50,513 bases of DNA from a virus. Below are positions 42,122 through 50,470 of the stretch, one piece after another. How positions within the stretch are numbered: the first letter of the stretch is position 1; every line of letters starts with the position of its first letter. Location: IMG/VR virus record IMGVR_UViG_3300027773_000160, positions 1 through 50,513 of that record. One strand, written 5' to 3'. The notes under the pieces are model-generated. The model was not told where the DNA came from. It saw nothing but the letters and a program-made list of their open reading frames with translations, and did no database searches. The position numbers were made by a program, and so were the translations under genes.

Positions 42122-42553
42122 ATGGATTGCGTGCGACTGGACGACAACGGCATCGTCGCCGAAATCTTCCCCGGCAGAAGCAAGAGCGATCTCGTCTTCC
42201 ATCCCGATCTCATGGCGCGGATCGTCGAGGTCGAAAGCAGCAGCGTTGCCCTCGGCGACCGCTTCGACGGCGCGCGCTTCGTCAAGCCTCTAGCCCCCGC
42301 GCCCTCCCCGGAAATCCCCGCCGACGTCTTCCTCGCCCGCCTTTCCGACGCCGAATATCTCGCCGTTCTCAAGGCGGCCGAAACGCGCCTTGCCGCGGGC
42401 GACGCCACCCTGATGCGATGGCTCGACGGCATGCGCATCAAGGGCTCCCTCGACCTTTCGGGCCGCCTTGCCGTCGAGGCCAAGGCCGCCCTCGTCGCGC
42501 TCGACGTCCTTTCCGCCGGGCGCGCCGAGGCCGTCTTCGCCCCGGCGTCCTGA
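42122..42553 (+). CDS. Tail fibre assembly-like small protein
   Basis: The protein has 143 residues, follows the fibre after 3 bp, and is Ala/Leu-rich and helical in its second half (DVFLARLSDAEYLAVLKAAE, then LMRWLDGMRIKGSLDLSGRL). The N-terminus (MDCVRLDDNGIVAEIFPGRS) resembles small fibre-linked proteins. The place fits a fibre chaperone or capping protein. No firm family. Confidence 0.55.
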   Translation: MDCVRLDDNGIVAEIFPGRSKSDLVFHPDLMARIVEVESSSVALGDRFDGARFVKPLAPAPSPEIPADVFLARLSDAEYLAVLKAAETRLAAGDATLMRWLDGMRIKGSLDLSGRLAVEAKAALVALDVLSAGRAEAVFAPAS

Positions 42554-42585
42554 ACGCTCTTCTTCACATCGCACGGAGCAGGACC

Positions 42586-43170
42586 ATGGCGCGCAGGCTT
42601 GCGCTCGCGTTCGCGTTTCTTCTCGTCTCGGGCCCGGCATGGCCGAACGGCCCCGAAGGCGGTCCGGACTCGATCATGACCCGCTCGGGATATGTCGAGC
42701 CCGGCGCCGTGCATCGCGCAGGCCCGCGCGGGGGTCGCGCGGTTCCGCGCATCGCAAGGCGGGCCGTCGCCGGCGCCGCCCTCGCGGCCGACCGCGGCGC
42801 GCGCCTTGCCTTCGGCGCAGGCCTCCGCGCCGTCGAGGAGGCCCGCCGCCATCTCGGCAAGACCGCCCGCGAGATCGGGCTTTCGCGCGCAACCCTCTGG
42901 TGCGGCACCTTCCTCGGCGAGGCGACGAGCCTGCCGCATCCGCGCAACTATCAGCTCGCCGCGGCCTGGGCGGGCATAGGCCGGCGCATCCGGGGCCCGC
43001 AGCCCGGCGCCATCGCCCTCGTGCGGCGCGGCGGGCACATCGGCCATGTCGGCCTCGTGACCGGCACGGATGCCAACGGCAATCCCGTCATCATCAGCGG
43101 CAATCACCAAAACCGCGTCGCCGAGGTCGCCTATCCGCGGCGCGCCGTCGTTGTCTATATCCTGCCCTGA
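42586..43170 (+). CDS. Exported CHAP/NlpC-like cell-wall peptidase
   Basis: The protein has 194 residues. An N-terminal signal-like stretch (ARRLALAFAFLLVSGPAWP) is followed by a Gly/Arg linker and a papain-like domain: C106 in RATLWCGTFLGEA, H154 in GHIGHVGLVTG, and N173 region SGNHQNRVAEVAYPRRAVVV. This matches the TIGR02594 peptidase family. GGAGCAGG lies before the ATG. It probably acts in lysis from the periplasmic side, together with the muramidase at 43505. The frame continues upstream over the fibre but reads as nonsense. Confidence 0.78.
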   Translation: MARRLALAFAFLLVSGPAWPNGPEGGPDSIMTRSGYVEPGAVHRAGPRGGRAVPRIARRAVAGAALAADRGARLAFGAGLRAVEEARRHLGKTAREIGLSRATLWCGTFLGEATSLPHPRNYQLAAAWAGIGRRIRGPQPGAIALVRRGGHIGHVGLVTGTDANGNPVIISGNHQNRVAEVAYPRRAVVVYILP

Positions 43171-43190
43171 CGGGCGAACGAGGCCAGGAC

Positions 43191-43454
43191 ATGGACCTGC
43201 AATGGTGGATCACCGTCATCGGCGTTCCGCTCGTGGGCGCGCTCTTCTGGCTGCGCTTCCATGACCGGGAGACCGTCGACAAGGCGCTGCGCGAAATCAA
43301 GGACGAGATGTCCAACTACAAGCTGCTGGTCGCCACGAGCTTCGTCTCGGTCTCGAGCATGAAGGATCTCGAGGAGCGGATCATGATGCACCTCGAGAAG
43401 ATCGAGAAGAAGATCGACCGCGTCATTGAAGGCCGGCAGCCGCGCGGCATTTAG
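43191..43454 (+). CDS. Small membrane-anchored coiled-coil protein
   Basis: The protein has 87 residues: one N-terminal membrane helix (LQWWITVIGVPLVGALFWLR) followed by a charged helical domain (MKDLEERIMMHLEKIEKKID). The shape fits a spanin-like or holin-accessory protein in the lysis cassette, and it sits between two lysis enzymes. CCAGGA precedes the ATG. Exact family not recognised. Confidence 0.65.
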   Translation: MDLQWWITVIGVPLVGALFWLRFHDRETVDKALREIKDEMSNYKLLVATSFVSVSSMKDLEERIMMHLEKIEKKIDRVIEGRQPRGI

Positions 43455-43504
43455 GCGCCTGCCATGGCCGCCGTTCGGCGGCCGTTCGATTCCGGACCAT
43501 CCCC

Positions 43505-44320
43505 ATGGCGAAATGGACCTACGACGAGGCGCTCGGGCGCCTGCTCGCGCACGAGGGCGGATACACCAACCATCCGTCCGATCCCGGCGGGCCGACCAAG
43601 TACGGGATTACGATTTCCGACTATCGCCGCTACGCGAAGCCGAACGCGACCGCCGCCGACGTGCGCGCGATGACGGCCGGCGAGGCGAAGGCGATCTACC
43701 GCGCGCGCTATTGGGACGCGCTTGGCTGCGACGACCTGCCCGCCGGTGTCGATTACGCCGTCTTCGACTATGGCGTGAACTCGGGCATCGGCCGTGCCGG
43801 CAAGGTGCTGCGCCGCGTGCTCGGGCTTGCCGACGACACGCATGCCGTCAACGCCACCGTGCTCGGCGCGCTCGTCCGGCGCGACCCGAAGGCGGTCGTC
43901 AACGCGATCTGCGACGAGCGGCTCGCCTTCCTCAGGCGCCTCAAGACCTGGCCGGTGTTCGGCCGCGGCTGGGAGCGGCGCGTGTCCGAGGTCCGCGCGG
44001 CGAGCCTGCGCATGGCGGCCGGGCGCGCGCCCGGGCCCGCGCCGCAGGTCGAGATCGCGCCCGCCGCCGGCAAGGGCGAGGTGCCGGCGCCCGAAACGGC
44101 AAAGAAGGTCGCGGCCGGCGCCGGCGTGACCGGCCTCCTTGCCGCCGGCGGCGCCTTCCGCGACTGGGTTGCCGCGCATCCTTGGGAGGCTGCCGCGATC
44201 GGCTGCGGCGCGGTCCTCCTCGTCGTCGGGCCGCTCGTGATCGTCGAGCGCCGGCGCCGCCGCCGCCAGGAGGCGGCGGTTCCCGAAACGCCATTCGTTC
44301 CCGAACTCTCCGCTGCATAG
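43505..44320 (+). CDS. N-acetylmuramidase endolysin with C-terminal membrane anchor
   Basis: The protein has 271 residues. The catalytic domain (about 1-165) shows HEGGYTNHPSDPGGPTKYGI with the catalytic Glu (E17), the glycoside hydrolase 108 signature, and WDALGCDDLPAGVDYAVFDY later; the peptidoglycan-binding part follows. A linker rich in Ala/Pro leads to a membrane helix near 225-250 (AAAIGCGAVLLVVGPLVIVE) with a strongly basic flank (RRRRRRQ). A tail-anchored muramidase would stay at the inner membrane until released or energised. It cuts the glycan backbone during lysis. Confidence 0.88.
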   Translation: MAKWTYDEALGRLLAHEGGYTNHPSDPGGPTKYGITISDYRRYAKPNATAADVRAMTAGEAKAIYRARYWDALGCDDLPAGVDYAVFDYGVNSGIGRAGKVLRRVLGLADDTHAVNATVLGALVRRDPKAVVNAICDERLAFLRRLKTWPVFGRGWERRVSEVRAASLRMAAGRAPGPAPQVEIAPAAGKGEVPAPETAKKVAAGAGVTGLLAAGGAFRDWVAAHPWEAAAIGCGAVLLVVGPLVIVERRRRRRQEAAVPETPFVPELSAA

Positions 44321-44329
44321 GAGGCGATC

Positions 44330-44689
44330 ATGATCGTCCTGCTTGCGTTCGCCGCGCTCGTCGGCGCGGCGCTGGCCCATGTCCTTTTTCTGCGGCCCGC
44401 GCTCGAGCGGCGCGGCCTCGTCCGTCCGCTTCCGCCCGAGGTCGCGACATGGCGTGACCGCATCGCCGCCGCCGTGTCCCATTCCGCGACCATCGCCTGG
44501 GGCTGGCTCTGCATTTTCTTTGGCTCGGCCTGGGGTCTCGTTCAGCAGGCGGCGGACGCGCTCGGCGATCCCGAGATTAAGACGCAGGTCATGGCGCTGA
44601 TCCCGCCCGAATGGGCCTGGCTCGCCGTTATCGGCTTCGGCATCGTTACCATCATCGCGCGGCTGCGGACCGCCGGACGCACGGGGTAA
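44330..44689 (+). CDS. Holin-like membrane protein, first of two
   Basis: The 119-residue protein has three hydrophobic segments: IVLLAFAALVGAALAHVLFL, TIAWGWLCIFFGSAWGLVQQ and AWLAVIGFGIVTIIARL. It follows the endolysin after 9 bp. Size and topology suit a holin or antiholin that makes the inner-membrane hole. No named family. Confidence 0.65.
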   Translation: MIVLLAFAALVGAALAHVLFLRPALERRGLVRPLPPEVATWRDRIAAAVSHSATIAWGWLCIFFGSAWGLVQQAADALGDPEIKTQVMALIPPEWAWLAVIGFGIVTIIARLRTAGRTG

Positions 44690-44693
44690 CATC

Positions 44694-45089
44694 GTGTGGT
44701 CATGGCTTGCCGGCCTCGTCGGCGGCCCGATCCTGAATGGGCTGCTTGATGCCTATCGCGCGAAGCTCGACGCGGCGAACACGCGCGACCGGCTCGCGGC
44801 CGACCTCGCGGCGAAGGAGATCGAGGCCGAGATCGACGCGCGCCGGCAGGCGAACGCGCTGATCATTGCCGAGCAGGGGCGATGGTACACCGCCGTTATC
44901 CGGCCCCTGCTCGCGCTGCCGGTGATCATCTATCTCTGGAAGGTGATCGTCTGGGACAAGGTGCTCGGGCTCGGCACGACGGATCCGCTCACGGGGACGG
45001 TGGCGGAATGGGCGGGGCTCATCGTTACCACCTACGTCGGCGGGCGGACGGTCGAGAAGGTGGCGCGTATCTTTGCGAGGCGGGTCTGA
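44694..45089 (+). CDS. Holin-like membrane protein, second of two
   Basis: The protein has 131 residues from a GTG. The N-terminal WSWLAGLVGGPILNGLLDAY is followed by a charged helix (TRDRLAADLAAKEIEAEIDA) and hydrophobic segments (VIRPLLALPVIIYLWKVIVW and LTGTVAEWAGLIVTTYVGGR). It resembles the 3TM-type holins of alphaproteobacterial phages. Its place right after the first membrane protein suggests holin/antiholin partners. Confidence 0.72.
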   Translation: MWSWLAGLVGGPILNGLLDAYRAKLDAANTRDRLAADLAAKEIEAEIDARRQANALIIAEQGRWYTAVIRPLLALPVIIYLWKVIVWDKVLGLGTTDPLTGTVAEWAGLIVTTYVGGRTVEKVARIFARRV

Positions 45090-45101
45090 CGCGGTTGCGC
45101 G

Positions 45102-45338
45102 ATGCGCGCCATGCTGCTGCCGACGCTGCTTCCGATCCTGCCCGGCTGCGCGACGACGACGGCTTCCGTCGGGACTGACGCCGTCGCCTGCCCGGCGTTC
45201 GAGCCGATCCGGTGGTCGAAGCGGGATACGGAGGAAACGATCCGGCAAGTGAAAGAGCACAATGCGGCCTGGAAGACCGTCTGCCTCCAGCGTTCCGTGC
45301 GCCGCGACTCCGCGGGACCATCCAATCATTCACCCTGA
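45102..45338 (+). CDS. Rz1-like spanin lipoprotein
   Basis: The 78-residue protein starts MRAMLLPTLLPILPGCATTT; LPGC is a lipobox with the lipidated Cys at residue 16. The mature part (CPAFEPIRWSKRDTEETIRQ) is conserved in small lysis lipoproteins of rhizobial phages. It would sit in the outer membrane and act in outer-membrane disruption. The inner-membrane partner may be the protein at 43191. It closes the lysis cassette. Confidence 0.68.
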   Translation: MRAMLLPTLLPILPGCATTTASVGTDAVACPAFEPIRWSKRDTEETIRQVKEHNAAWKTVCLQRSVRRDSAGPSNHSP

Positions 45339-45457
45339 AAAAAGCGCTCCCAGTTCGATTCGGACCATGCAATCAGTGACCCGTAGGTGATTCGGAGTGT
45401 CGAGGCCGAAATCGGCCCTTACCTGTGCGTTCTCGGAAATTCCACAACAAACAGCCG

Positions 45458-45486
45458 TTTACCGTCGGCGGAACTCTATATATTGT
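45458..45486 (+). promoter_or_regulatory. Candidate promoter of the right-end methyltransferase
   Basis: TTTACC (45458) and TATTGT (45481) are spaced by 17 bases, in a region distinctly more A+T-rich than the lysis genes. The first methyltransferase start would be about 20-30 bases downstream. This would allow expression in the lysogen, independent of late transcription. Confidence 0.35.
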
Positions 45487-45513
45487 ATGTTGAGCTGCGG
45501 AGTTGTGAGCTGC

Positions 45514-46590
45514 ATGAGCGATTGGGGGACTATGTACAACGTCGTGATCGAGCCGGGGCCCAAGGCACGCCGATGGGCTTCCAGATCGATTTATGAGACG
45601 GAGCTGGGCGCAGCGTTTTGTGGCGACTCTCTCAAAGTGCTGCGGAGCAAGCGCCTTCAGCAACACCAAAAGGAAGTTCAGCTCGTCTTCACCTCTCCGC
45701 CGTTTCCGCTCAACACCAAGAAGAAGTATGGGAACCTTCAAGGGGAGGAATACATCGAATGGTTCTCGCAGTTCGCGCCGCTGTTCCGGGATTTCGTCGC
45801 CCCTAATGGTTCCATCGTTGTGGAAATCGGCAACGCGTGGGAACCGGGTCGCCCGGTAATGTCCACGCTCGTACTTCGGGCGCTCCTTCGGTTCCTCGAA
45901 GCAGGTAGACTCAATTTGTGTCAGGAGTTCATTTGGTACAACCCCGCTCGGTTACCTTCACCTGTGCAATGGGTGAACGTTGAGCGGATCAGGGTCAAGG
46001 ATGCGTTTACACGCATTTGGTGGATGTCGCCGTCCGATCGTCCAAAAGCCGATAATCGGCGAGTCCTTCGTGAATATAGCGCGAGCATGAAGAAGCTGAT
46101 TGAGACCGGAAAATACAATGCGGGTCCGCGGCCTTCTGAACATCACATTGGCAAGAGCAGTTTCAAGACAAACAACAACGGTGCGATTCCGCCAAATGTC
46201 CTCGATGCAGACGATGCACCATCCCTAAGCACCTTGCTAAAGGGTACCAACACGCACTCCAACGATCAGTATCAGTTGTTTTGCCGAGATCGTGGCATTC
46301 CCTTGCACCCAGCGCGAATGCCTGCAGATCTCGTCGAATTCTTCATCCGATTCTTGTCGGACGAGGGAGACCTAGTACTTGACCCATTTGCCGGCAGCAA
46401 TACGACCGGTGCGGTCGCTGAAAAGCTTGGCCGGCGATGGATATCATGCGAGGCAAATTGGGAATATGCGTCTTCTTCGATCGCACGCTTCACGCCCGAG
46501 CAAATTACGGAAACCTGTGACGACCTGCGAATTGCCGCGATTCCCACACGGAGTAGAAAACGCCTCGGGGCTACTTCCTCGTTCTCTTGA
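45514..46590 (+). CDS. Beta-class DNA methyltransferase of the right-end island
   Basis: The protein is about 358 residues. The catalytic motif comes first, TSPPFPLNTKKKYGN (60-74), and the SAM motif later, LVLDPFAGSNTTGAVAEKLG near 285-305: the beta order. TSPPF is common in N4-cytosine and some N6-adenine methylases. The variable middle should contain the target recognition part. I use the ATG at 45514; ATGs at 45487 and 45532 are also possible. It meets the three-gene minus-strand operon tail to tail, overlapping by 20 bp. It is likely the modification half of a restriction or defence system. Confidence 0.83.
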   Translation: MSDWGTMYNVVIEPGPKARRWASRSIYETELGAAFCGDSLKVLRSKRLQQHQKEVQLVFTSPPFPLNTKKKYGNLQGEEYIEWFSQFAPLFRDFVAPNGSIVVEIGNAWEPGRPVMSTLVLRALLRFLEAGRLNLCQEFIWYNPARLPSPVQWVNVERIRVKDAFTRIWWMSPSDRPKADNRRVLREYSASMKKLIETGKYNAGPRPSEHHIGKSSFKTNNNGAIPPNVLDADDAPSLSTLLKGTNTHSNDQYQLFCRDRGIPLHPARMPADLVEFFIRFLSDEGDLVLDPFAGSNTTGAVAEKLGRRWISCEANWEYASSSIARFTPEQITETCDDLRIAAIPTRSRKRLGATSSFS

Positions 46591-47254
46591 TCGCCTCAAA
46601 TTGATTCGAAAATCGTTTCTCGATCGCTTCTAAGAAGTCGCGAAGCTTGAGGAGACTTTCCCTTGAAATCGCTTCCGCGCCACCGGAGACGCCGCGTCTG
46701 AAGCTGTCTGATCCGGTCTCATTCAGCCATGCGAGAGCGTTCTCTATCGCGGTTCGAGTTGCCTTTCGCCTATCCTCGACGTGCTGGGCATCGTTACTTG
46801 TGAGGCCAAGAAATGAAGCTGCTCCAAGCCACATGCGTGGCTCGTTAGGATCACTGCAGTACTTCCTAAAAACGGCATGGCGATAAAGGGGCGCGACAGC
46901 ATCATAGATTGGCTGCGGCGATCGATGGGACTTCTCACCCTGGCCTTTCATGCCACGGAGACGATCAGCCTCGGAACGACCTATATCGGTTAGGCGATAA
47001 TGATTTGCACGCGTCTTTTCGATCCACCCTCGTCTCAGGGGATTATCCTTCTTGGTGGAGCCCATAATCTCCATCATGACCCGCTTGTGGTCGGGATAGA
47101 GATCTTCATATCCCCGGCAACCAAAACGGTTCGGGTTGCGCTTCCAAGTCGAAACTGTGAGATCCCATTCGGTGAACTCCTTCATTCCGGCCTGATCGAG
47201 GTCACGAGCACCGAACAAAATCTCCTGAGCGGCGGTTAGCCGTTCATGCGACAT
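46571..47254 (-). CDS. Winged-helix protein, third gene of the GHKL operon
   Basis: The protein is about 227 residues from the ATG at 47254, whose first bases overlap the stop of the GHKL gene. Residues about 30-105 look like a winged helix: FTEWDLTVSTWKRNPNRFGC, then PDHKRVMMEIMGSTKKDNPL and WIEKTRANHYRLTDIGRSEA. The C-terminal half is helical. No nuclease motif is evident, though one could be hidden. It would provide DNA binding for the complex. Family not recognised. Confidence 0.62.
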   Translation of the reverse strand: MSHERLTAAQEILFGARDLDQAGMKEFTEWDLTVSTWKRNPNRFGCRGYEDLYPDHKRVMMEIMGSTKKDNPLRRGWIEKTRANHYRLTDIGRSEADRLRGMKGQGEKSHRSPQPIYDAVAPLYRHAVFRKYCSDPNEPRMWLGAASFLGLTSNDAQHVEDRRKATRTAIENALAWLNETGSDSFRRGVSGGAEAISRESLLKLRDFLEAIEKRFSNQFEAIKRTRK

Positions 47255-49688
47255 CTTGGACAACAGCACTCTCCGCTCTGCTCAACAGTTGATCGCTCAG
47301 CTCCCAAGCTGCATCGATGAAATCGGCGCATTCGATTTCTGCAAATGCAGCAAGCTGAATGAACTCGAACTCAGTTACGGTTCGTCCCCTCAAAGCCTGC
47401 CGGACATGCAGACGCTTGAGCACGTCAAAGCACTTGAGCGCCACGAAATGCATAAAGTTCCTGGAAGCAATGCTTCCAACTCCGGACGGCCCGCCGCGAC
47501 TTCGACGAACCCTCATCGATTCCTTGCTCGTAGGATTAATCCAAACAACGTTTGGAAATAAGGGGTCCTCGATGATGGTCGGCAACTCTTCGCCACCGGG
47601 CAATGTCCGCTGTTCTTCGGGAAAATCCTCCATGCCGGGAGCTTGCTCGCCGCACAGAAGAATTTCCGGGATATCGCTTCCGCGGGCACCCTCGGTGTCC
47701 GGGGCGGGCACCCGTTCCGAGCCGATCTGGATCACGGTGGCGCGTTGTTGGTGTGGGCCTGCACCAAATCTGACTCGAACGGTTGCCTGGCCCTCCTTGA
47801 ATCCAGCCGTGAAACGGCCATGGCGCCCGATCAATCCCATGCCAGGTTCGTCTATCGCCCCGTCTATAAGAAGGTCATCTCTGGGACCATTCGGCGTCTG
47901 AAATGTGATCGCCAATTTGACTCGCTGCCCTTGCAGAAGCACTTCCGTCGGCACATCGATATTGACCTCGGTCGCAGCTACGATTTCGCAGTTAACCTTG
48001 TTTGAGAACACGCTGCCGTCGGCGGTCTCCAGCCAGATCTCACCGCGACCAGCAACATCTCCCGATATTCGGTCGCCTTCGACCAAGGACGCGATCGGTG
48101 CTGATGAACCAAGGCGAAGGTCGGTAGCTCTCACTGGCTTTGACGAACCGTCGGGTTGGTGCTCGATGCATTTGAAACGCAGCGGGACGGACGTGCCCTG
48201 CGCGAGTGACACGATCGTCCGGCCCGGTTCAAGAACAATCTCATCAATTCGCTCTCCGAACTCGGACCCTCGCCGTTTCCTTTTTTTGCCCTTGCCATCT
48301 TTTCCAGTTGGTCCCGAGCCCTGTTCTTCATCATCGGCACCCTCGCCCGATGTGTCCGGATCAAGGTATCGTCGCATGAGGTCGCGTATACTTTGGAGTG
48401 CCGCTTTGGCTTGCTCACGGTCCCGCGGTCTGTTCTCCGCCATCATCGCACGATGCAGGTCTTCCGCTAGCTCTTTGACCTTTTGGCGTGTCCATTCCAT
48501 TAGCGCTCGAACAAGCGGGGTATCGGACAAGTGGATTCGCTCCGCCCCGGAGAGATGCTCACTAACCAGTGAAGCGCAACGGAGCTCCCCATAGATGAAG
48601 CTTACCGACGTGACGAGGACACCCAGCGAGTGCAGTGGCCAATTCGCGACGTTGTTGCGACTATTCCAGACCCGAATGACATTCCTCGCCTTCGTCTCGT
48701 CCGACATTTGGAGCTGTCGGGAAGAGGTGTGAAGCCTAAGAAATCTTGGCCCATCGAGCCCTGCCACCATGTCAATCGGATCGCCCGTCTCAGGATCGGG
48801 GAGGATATCGGGGATCTGATGTTCAATCGGTTTTTCAAAGCCGGGATACGGCTCCAGCGCAATCGGCTTGATTGGGGAGGCAGTTACGAGTTCTCCGTCC
48901 ACTACGACCCATACTTCGCAAGTCTCAACACTCATCGCAGTCTGACCATGACTCGCGATGATCTCTGGGACGACCTCCTCAGCCAGCCTCTTCACCTTCC
49001 GCTTCTGGCGTCCCTCCCAATCAGCGACGCGGCTTAGCAGCACCCCTGTGAAGGCTTTTCGCTTCTGAAATGCAGCGAGGGCATTAGGAGGAAGGTTCTC
49101 TCTTGAAATGCCACACTGCGCTAAGAAGGCATCGAAGCACGCATCGGTATCAGGTGCGTCTATTGCCTTCACAATCACGCCGTTTTCTCGGGCGAACCCT
49201 GGTTTGTACCGATCCGTGGGGCGGTTGTTCTTGAAGCCCATCCGGGTGCGCTTGCCTTCAAAGCAGGACTCAAGGAATGAGAATTCGGAAGCCCCGCGGA
49301 CCATGAATGCCTTTCCGCCATTGCCATGGCCGGCTTCAATATCGTCAGAAAGCTCGCTTCGCCCCGCGGTTCGGCTCGACCACGTCGTCCAACCATCGAA
49401 ATCGGCCAAACGTGCGCCGGCGAAATCAATCACGGCGAGCCTGCGGTCGTCCGTATCGGCAACGACCACGATCTGCCGCAGGGTGTTATCTGTGATTCCG
49501 AGCCGAGAGTATTGGTCTTTCGCGTTCTTTATGAGCTCTGGAAGTCCATCCCTGACACCGCGAAAACGGCTGGTCAGCTGGTCCAGTGTGTGCGCTGCGT
49601 CCATTGGAATCTGGTCGGGAAAGAGAAAGTCTGTCGCCGCGCCAACAGGTTTAGAAGCTGGTCCAATCTTAGAGCTTGAAGCGTGCAT
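47244..49688 (-). CDS. GHKL ATPase (MutL/MORC/Hsp90-type), core of a putative defence system
   Basis: The protein has 814 residues. The ATP site is readable: N-box ELIKNAKDQY (51-60), a degenerate D-x-x-G in VIDFAGARL (D88, G91), and the lid GHGNGGKAFM (120-129). Residues 130-330 fit the second domain of this ATPase class (KPIEHQIPDILPDPETGDPI and more). Around 440-490 is a charged hinge (DRE...KKRKRRG), followed by a beta-rich half with repeated Ig-like strands and a helical end. MutL/MORC-type GHKL ATPases occur in predicted restriction-modification operons and act as DNA clamps. The gene overlaps both neighbours, so the operon is tightly coupled. Confidence 0.78.
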   Translation of the reverse strand: MHASSSKIGPASKPVGAATDFLFPDQIPMDAAHTLDQLTSRFRGVRDGLPELIKNAKDQYSRLGITDNTLRQIVVVADTDDRRLAVIDFAGARLADFDGWTTWSSRTAGRSELSDDIEAGHGNGGKAFMVRGASEFSFLESCFEGKRTRMGFKNNRPTDRYKPGFARENGVIVKAIDAPDTDACFDAFLAQCGISRENLPPNALAAFQKRKAFTGVLLSRVADWEGRQKRKVKRLAEEVVPEIIASHGQTAMSVETCEVWVVVDGELVTASPIKPIALEPYPGFEKPIEHQIPDILPDPETGDPIDMVAGLDGPRFLRLHTSSRQLQMSDETKARNVIRVWNSRNNVANWPLHSLGVLVTSVSFIYGELRCASLVSEHLSGAERIHLSDTPLVRALMEWTRQKVKELAEDLHRAMMAENRPRDREQAKAALQSIRDLMRRYLDPDTSGEGADDEEQGSGPTGKDGKGKKRKRRGSEFGERIDEIVLEPGRTIVSLAQGTSVPLRFKCIEHQPDGSSKPVRATDLRLGSSAPIASLVEGDRISGDVAGRGEIWLETADGSVFSNKVNCEIVAATEVNIDVPTEVLLQGQRVKLAITFQTPNGPRDDLLIDGAIDEPGMGLIGRHGRFTAGFKEGQATVRVRFGAGPHQQRATVIQIGSERVPAPDTEGARGSDIPEILLCGEQAPGMEDFPEEQRTLPGGEELPTIIEDPLFPNVVWINPTSKESMRVRRSRGGPSGVGSIASRNFMHFVALKCFDVLKRLHVRQALRGRTVTEFEFIQLAAFAEIECADFIDAAWELSDQLLSRAESAVVQDVA

Positions 49689-49923
49689 CAGATTTTCCCT
49701 TGGGCGATGCGAAGCGGTTCTCGACTTCGTTGACGGCGTCTTTCAGCGCTCTGACGATTTTACGGACTTCAGCTTCCTCAAACTCATAAATCTGTCGGTT
49801 TGAGAGATTGCCGATCCGGCTGATCGCTTCGAGCGCCTTGTTGGTCCTGTTCTCGGCGAGCGTCCGAAATTTTTCGCGCTTGCTCGCCCCGGCCTTCGGC
49901 TGCGTCTTGGCTTCTGCGGTCAC
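49669..49923 (-). CDS. Small helical first protein of the GHKL operon
   Basis: The protein is about 84 residues. I prefer the GTG at 49923 because GAGGAAG lies five bases upstream; the TTG at 49935 has no site. NRTNKALEAISRIGNLSNRQ and then IYEFEEAEVRKIVRALKDAV form amphipathic helices; the ends are basic. I have the impression of a recurrent small-protein type but cannot name it. It overlaps the GHKL gene by 20 bp. It could be an adaptor or regulator binding the A+T-rich repeats just upstream. Confidence 0.6.
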   Translation of the reverse strand: MTAEAKTQPKAGASKREKFRTLAENRTNKALEAISRIGNLSNRQIYEFEEAEVRKIVRALKDAVNEVENRFASPKGKSDARFKL

Positions 49924-49936
49924 TATCTTCCTCAAT

Positions 49937-50053
49937 ATTCGACGAATTTTTTTAATGAACGCACGTGTCTTTTTTGAATATGTGGGACCGCAGCCCAGAT
50001 TGTCAATATTCGCTCAGATAGGCGATCTTATTCGCACATATATTTGGCGAATA
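49937..50053. promoter_or_regulatory. Operator-like half-sites upstream of the GHKL operon
   Basis: ATTCG-A-CGAAT is a palindrome at 49937-49947. AATATTCGC lies at 50005-50013. TATTCGC (50029) faces GCGAATA (50047) to make a 25-bp inverted repeat. GAATATG half-words also occur at 49976 and 50050. Clustered copies of one A+T-rich word in front of an operon suggest repressor control. The stretch to 50390 has no other gene I can support. Confidence 0.5.
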
Positions 50054-50226
50054 TGTCGATGCCCGCCGCTATGAGTGATCGGCTGCGCCTTCAGAAGCCT
50101 TTGGTTTCATTATCGTTTTTAGTGCGACACAGCTGCGCTCGATCCTCATCGGTTCCGGCTCGGGCGATTGCCTGTCCGGCCAGTGTGCATCCGCAAGGGC
50201 ACCAGTTGTTGGTTGGCCAGTGGTTT

Positions 50227-50250
50227 GCGGACGTATCGCGGAGTTGACAT
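50227..50250 (+). repeat. Putative integrase arm-type site, right copy
   Basis: The right partner of 2478-2501, with two mismatches in 24 bases, ends 141 bp before the attR core. See the left copy for the comparison. In circular phage DNA the two would sit at equal distance on both sides of the core and in the same orientation. Confidence 0.55.
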
Positions 50251-50339
50251 GCGAACGCCCCAGACGCGGGTCCGAGGCGTATGGCGTATGTCGCTGGATC
50301 AGCCGTTTTGGCGAGCCTATGGCGAGCCGAAACGCGAAA

Positions 50340-50360
50340 GCCCCGGTGGTATTCCGGGGC
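50340..50360 (-). terminator. Phage-supplied terminator for the rebuilt tRNA gene
   Basis: GCCCCGG (50340-50346) pairs with CCGGGGC (50354-50360) over a 7-base loop. On the minus strand a TTTCGCGTTTCG tract follows. It lies just beyond the tRNA 3' end, inside the prophage. The phage thus brings both the tRNA 3' half and a terminator, replacing the host's at 2258-2286. Confidence 0.6.
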
Positions 50361-50390
50361 GCTCGCGTAAATCATTGGAAATGCTAGCGA

Positions 50391-50470
<80 letters not shown>

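Noticed and set aside
41752-42585. Long N-terminal extension of the CHAP-like peptidase
   Set aside because: The extension lies over the fibre gene and reads as Arg-rich nonsense. The ATG at 42586 has a ribosome site and signal peptide.
50091-50375. 94-codon minus-strand frame next to attR
   Set aside because: It runs over the arm-site repeat and the terminator hairpin and has no recognisable residues or ribosome site.
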